This document shows, in pieces, positions 61,438 to 64,000 of a stretch of 64,000 nucleotides of DNA. Both the position numbers and the translations under genes were made by a program. The notes below the pieces were generated by a model that saw only the letters and a program-made list of their open reading frames with translations, had not been told where the DNA came from and searched no databases. Within the stretch, counting starts at the first letter, position 1, and the number at the start of each line of letters is the position of its first letter. Where the stretch lies: the NCBI GenBank assembly GCA_965116015.1, contig OZ220477.1, forward strand, positions 1 to 64,000, given 5' to 3'. The DNA comes from S5-327 sp965116015 (GTDB lineage Bacteria; Chloroflexota; Dehalococcoidia; Lucifugimonadales; Australimonadaceae).

Positions 61438-61473
61438 CCCCTGGGGGGAGCGCCCCCCCGCTCCTCCCAGGGG
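61438..61473 (+). terminator. GC-rich hairpin after gene 11
   Basis: CCCCTGGGGGGAGC pairs with GCTCCTCCCAGGGG (one G-T pair), with an 8-nt C-rich loop. Confidence 0.6.
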
Positions 61474-61489
61474 CTCGCCGCTCCCAACC

Positions 61490-61525
61490 AAGCGCTCCCG
61501 CTTGCGGGAGCGCTTGTCTTCTGTC
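61490..61525 (+). terminator. Rho-independent terminator after gene 11
   Basis: AAGCGCTCCCGC-TT-GCGGGAGCGCTT followed by GTCTTCTGTCT, nearly identical to the element after gene 4. Together with the promoter that follows, this shows that whole intergenic cassettes were duplicated. Confidence 0.75.
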
Positions 61526-61547
61526 TCCCAAAGCGTGAAACCCCGGA

Positions 61548-61612
61548 GAAATTCGCCCCGAAATTGCCCCTTCCTACCCCTTGACAGAACGGGGGGGGGG
61601 GGGGGGTAGAGT
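61548..61612 (+). promoter_or_regulatory. Poly-G-spacer promoter of gene 12, predicted phase-variable
   Basis: TTGACA (61581-61586), spacer of 20 nt ending in 16 consecutive G (61591-61606), then TAGAGT (61607-61612). Direct repeat copies at 61548 and 61560; the second starts 21 nt before the -35. Very similar to the promoters of genes 5 and 6. Confidence 0.8.
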
Positions 61613-61649
61613 ATTGAACTAACCCCTTCGACTCTGGAAAGCAACATAA

Positions 61650-64000
61650 ATGAACCCACTCATCCCCCGCCGCAACGGAAACCGGCCCCTCTACTGGATC
61701 ATCCCCCTCGCCGCCGCCCTCATCGCCGCCTTCATCCTCGCGATTAGCGTCCTCTCCCCCGGCCGCGCCGGCGCATCCATCCTCGACCCCCTCGCCAACC
61801 AGGCCGCCACCCCCGCCGCCCCAACCGGCCTCACCGCCACAGCCGGCTCCAGCAAAGTAACCCTCTCCTGGACCAACCCCAACGACAACTCCATCGACTA
61901 CTACGAGTACCAGCAGAAAGTAGGCGCCGCCGACTACGGCTCCTGGGCCGAGATTCCCAACTCCCACAGCGGCGCGACATCCTCCGAAATAATCGGCCTC
62001 GCCGCTGGCGTCGCCCACAAGTTCAAGATCCGCGCCAAGAACTCCGCCGGCGCCGGCGTCGCCTCCGCAGAGGCGACCGCATCCCCCACCGCCCCCCTCA
62101 TAATCCTCTTCGCAACCGGCGGCAACGGGCAGGCGACCCTCAGATGGGAGCTAACCGGCCCCCTCGCGCCCTCTCCCTCGTTCTCCGCTTGGGAAGTGGC
62201 CCACGGGAGGGCGAATGGTAACTTTGGCTCAAGAACGCTGATATCCGGCGCAACCGCCTCCACCAGAACACACACGCTAACCGGCCTTGCCAACGAGCAT
62301 AACTACAGGGCCAGCCTCACGATAACCCCCCGCTCCCTGGCCGGCGCAGGGAAACCAGGGAGAGACTGGTCGGGATACTCAACCGAGCCGACATTCACAG
62401 TCTCCGCCTCCTCCCCCAGCCCCACGGCCACCCCCGCCGCTCCCGCCGGCTTCACCGCCTCGGGAATCGGCGGCAGCGCAACCATCTCCTGGACAGACCC
62501 CGACGACGATTCCATCTCCTACTGGCAATATCGCCACAAGAGAAACGGCCGAACCTACGGAAACTGGACAACCATCACCTCCTCCAACAGAAACACAACA
62601 TCCCACCATATCAGCGGCCTCACCCCCGGAACGCCCTACACCTTCCAGGTCCGCGCCGTCAACGCTGCCGGCTACGGAGCCGCCCCCACAGCCCAAACCG
62701 CCACCCCCACCTCCGCCTCTACTCCCACCCCTACCCCCACTCCCACCGACACCCCCACCCCCACCCCCACCCCCACCCCCACCCCCACCCCAATCCCAAC
62801 CCTCGCGCCCAGACCCGCCACCCTCTCCGTCACCGCAGCAGAAGACACCATCAGCCTCGCCTGGACCCTTGCCGAACCTAATGACAACATCTACAGCTGG
62901 ACATATCGATGGAGAGTCACAGGAGCAGATACCTGGAACGAGTCGCTCTTTTGGCGCACATACGGGAGCTCCACTCGCGCTTGGGATTCCCCGCTCTCCA
63001 CATCAAGCGCTCCCCACGGCCAACCCCGCGAGTATCAGGTCCGGTCGTTCTTCCCTCTCAACGGTCTCGAATTCACCCCCACCGGAAGCCCCTGGTCACC
63101 CTCCGCCATCGTAAGAGTCGTCAACGCCAACAACACCCCCACACCCACCCCCTTCCCCGCCGTCCCCACCCCTGCCGCCCCCGCCGGATTCACCGCCACG
63201 CCCGGCGACGGCAAAGCAACCCTCGCCTGGACAGACCCGGATAACGACTCCATCTTCAGATGGGAGTACCAGCAGAAGAAAGGCGCCGCCGGCGCCTACG
63301 GCAAATGGATAATCATCCCCTTCTCCGACGCCGACACGACAACCTACGACGTCCCCAGCCTCGACGACGGAACCCTCTACGCATTCAAGATCCGCGCCGT
63401 CAACGTCGACGGCCCCGGCCCCGCATCCGCAGAGAAAACCGCAATGACCTCCGGAACGCCTCCTACTCCCACCCACACCCCCACTCCCACTCACACTCCC
63501 ACTAACACGCCCACCCCCACTCACACTCCCACCCCTAGTCCCACTCCCACCCCCACCCCTGGCCCCACTCCCACCCCCACCCCAACGCCGTCGCACGACG
63601 TTACAGTCAGGCTTCATGGCCAACAAGGCCTGGTGCAGGAAGTGCTCGATGCCGCCAGCGGTTTCCAGGTAACCTTCACAACTATCACGATAAACGTGTC
63701 CCTGCCTCCCGGTAAGACCTCTGTCCGGCTGCGGGTGCATGTGGGTACTTCGAGCGGCAGCCCCGTCTACCGCCTGCATACGTTGGCGGTAGGCTCCCAC
63801 GCCGCCTCCGGTCAACTGGCCGACGTCAGCTTTGGTTACAGGTTGACTATCAACGTGAATGCGGCCCCCACCCCCACTCCCACCGGAATGCCCCCTGCCC
63901 CCACCAACACTCCCACCCCGATGTCGCCTCCCACCCCCACTCCCACTCCCACGCCGGACGGCGAGCAGCCGCCGTCCACGAACACGCCCACCCCCACCCC
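61650..64000 (+). CDS. FN3/VGSH-domain surface protein, 3' partial (family gene 12)
   Basis: The frame stays open from ATG 61650 to the window edge (783 residues visible). The N-terminus MNPLIPRRNGNRPLYW has the family signal segment and the ASILDPLANQ string. An FN3 triplet (about 61810-62710), a Thr-Pro stalk, a diverged Trp-rich unit (about 62810-63130; compare gene 5 near 24450) and an FN3 unit (about 63170-63450) follow. After another stalk comes a domain (about 63597-63868) with INVSLPPGKTSVRLR and LAVGSHAASG that resembles the N-terminal domain of gene 11. The frame ends in a stalk with DGEQPPSTNTPTP, like the start of the gene 10 stalk. Confidence 0.85.
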   Translation, partial: MNPLIPRRNGNRPLYWIIPLAAALIAAFILAISVLSPGRAGASILDPLANQAATPAAPTGLTATAGSSKVTLSWTNPNDNSIDYYEYQQKVGAADYGSWAEIPNSHSGATSSEIIGLAAGVAHKFKIRAKNSAGAGVASAEATASPTAPLIILFATGGNGQATLRWELTGPLAPSPSFSAWEVAHGRANGNFGSRTLISGATASTRTHTLTGLANEHNYRASLTITPRSLAGAGKPGRDWSGYSTEPTFTVSASSPSPTATPAAPAGFTASGIGGSATISWTDPDDDSISYWQYRHKRNGRTYGNWTTITSSNRNTTSHHISGLTPGTPYTFQVRAVNAAGYGAAPTAQTATPTSASTPTPTPTPTDTPTPTPTPTPTPTPIPTLAPRPATLSVTAAEDTISLAWTLAEPNDNIYSWTYRWRVTGADTWNESLFWRTYGSSTRAWDSPLSTSSAPHGQPREYQVRSFFPLNGLEFTPTGSPWSPSAIVRVVNANNTPTPTPFPAVPTPAAPAGFTATPGDGKATLAWTDPDNDSIFRWEYQQKKGAAGAYGKWIIIPFSDADTTTYDVPSLDDGTLYAFKIRAVNVDGPGPASAEKTAMTSGTPPTPTHTPTPTHTPTNTPTPTHTPTPSPTPTPTPGPTPTPTPTPSHDVTVRLHGQQGLVQEVLDAASGFQVTFTTITINVSLPPGKTSVRLRVHVGTSSGSPVYRLHTLAVGSHAASGQLADVSFGYRLTINVNAAPTPTPTGMPPAPTNTPTPMSPPTPTPTPTPDGEQPPSTNTPTPT

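Overview
The window is high-GC DNA that looks like a Chloroflexota genome, most likely a SAR202/Dehalococcoidia-type lineage. That assignment is an inference from the Thr-Pro-rich fibronectin type III (FN3) surface proteins, the TctABC carboxylate transporter and the enzyme types present. No rRNA or other marker is here to prove it. Promoters follow the sigma-70 TTGACA/TATAAT pattern.

Two arrays of very large paralogous surface proteins flank an 11-kb block of ordinary genes. The left array (1-38282) has seven genes and the right array (49889-64000) has five. The first gene is cut by the left edge and the last by the right edge. Each complete protein has an N-terminal signal sequence, FN3 or other extracellular modules, long Thr-Pro-rich stalks, a conserved short motif of the type G-x-x-I-x-R-R-A-T-P, a second Pro/Thr/Arg-rich stalk, one C-terminal membrane helix and a short basic tail. 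They are predicted to be envelope-anchored and displayed outside the cell. The largest is 4092 residues with about 27 FN3 units.

The main discovery is in the intergenic regions. Every family gene whose start lies in the window (11 of 11) is preceded by a TTGACA-type -35 and a TANNNT/GATAAT-type -10. In ten of these the spacer between the two boxes is filled by an uninterrupted run of 15-17 G. The eleventh (54067) has a short, interrupted G tract. Spacers measure 20, 19, 19, 20, 20, 19, 19, 15, 20, 18 and 20 nt. This is the architecture expected for transcriptional phase variation by slipped-strand mispairing, as known for Neisseria porA, here repeated at every member of a surface-protein array. 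A direct repeat (GAAATT-N6-GAAATT) sits at a nearly fixed distance upstream of each -35 and may bind a shared regulator. Near-identical blocks within and between genes, and 24-bp tandem repeats in the stalks, point to recombination as a second source of variation.

The central block (38319-49708) carries rpsO and pnp, a lone macro-domain protein, an isochorismatase-fold protein lacking its catalytic cysteine, two small overlapping membrane-protein genes, a minus-strand operon (amidohydrolase-tctC-tctA-tctB), an MBL-fold hydrolase and a malate/L-lactate-type dehydrogenase. The amidohydrolase operon also has a 16-nt G tract in its upstream region.
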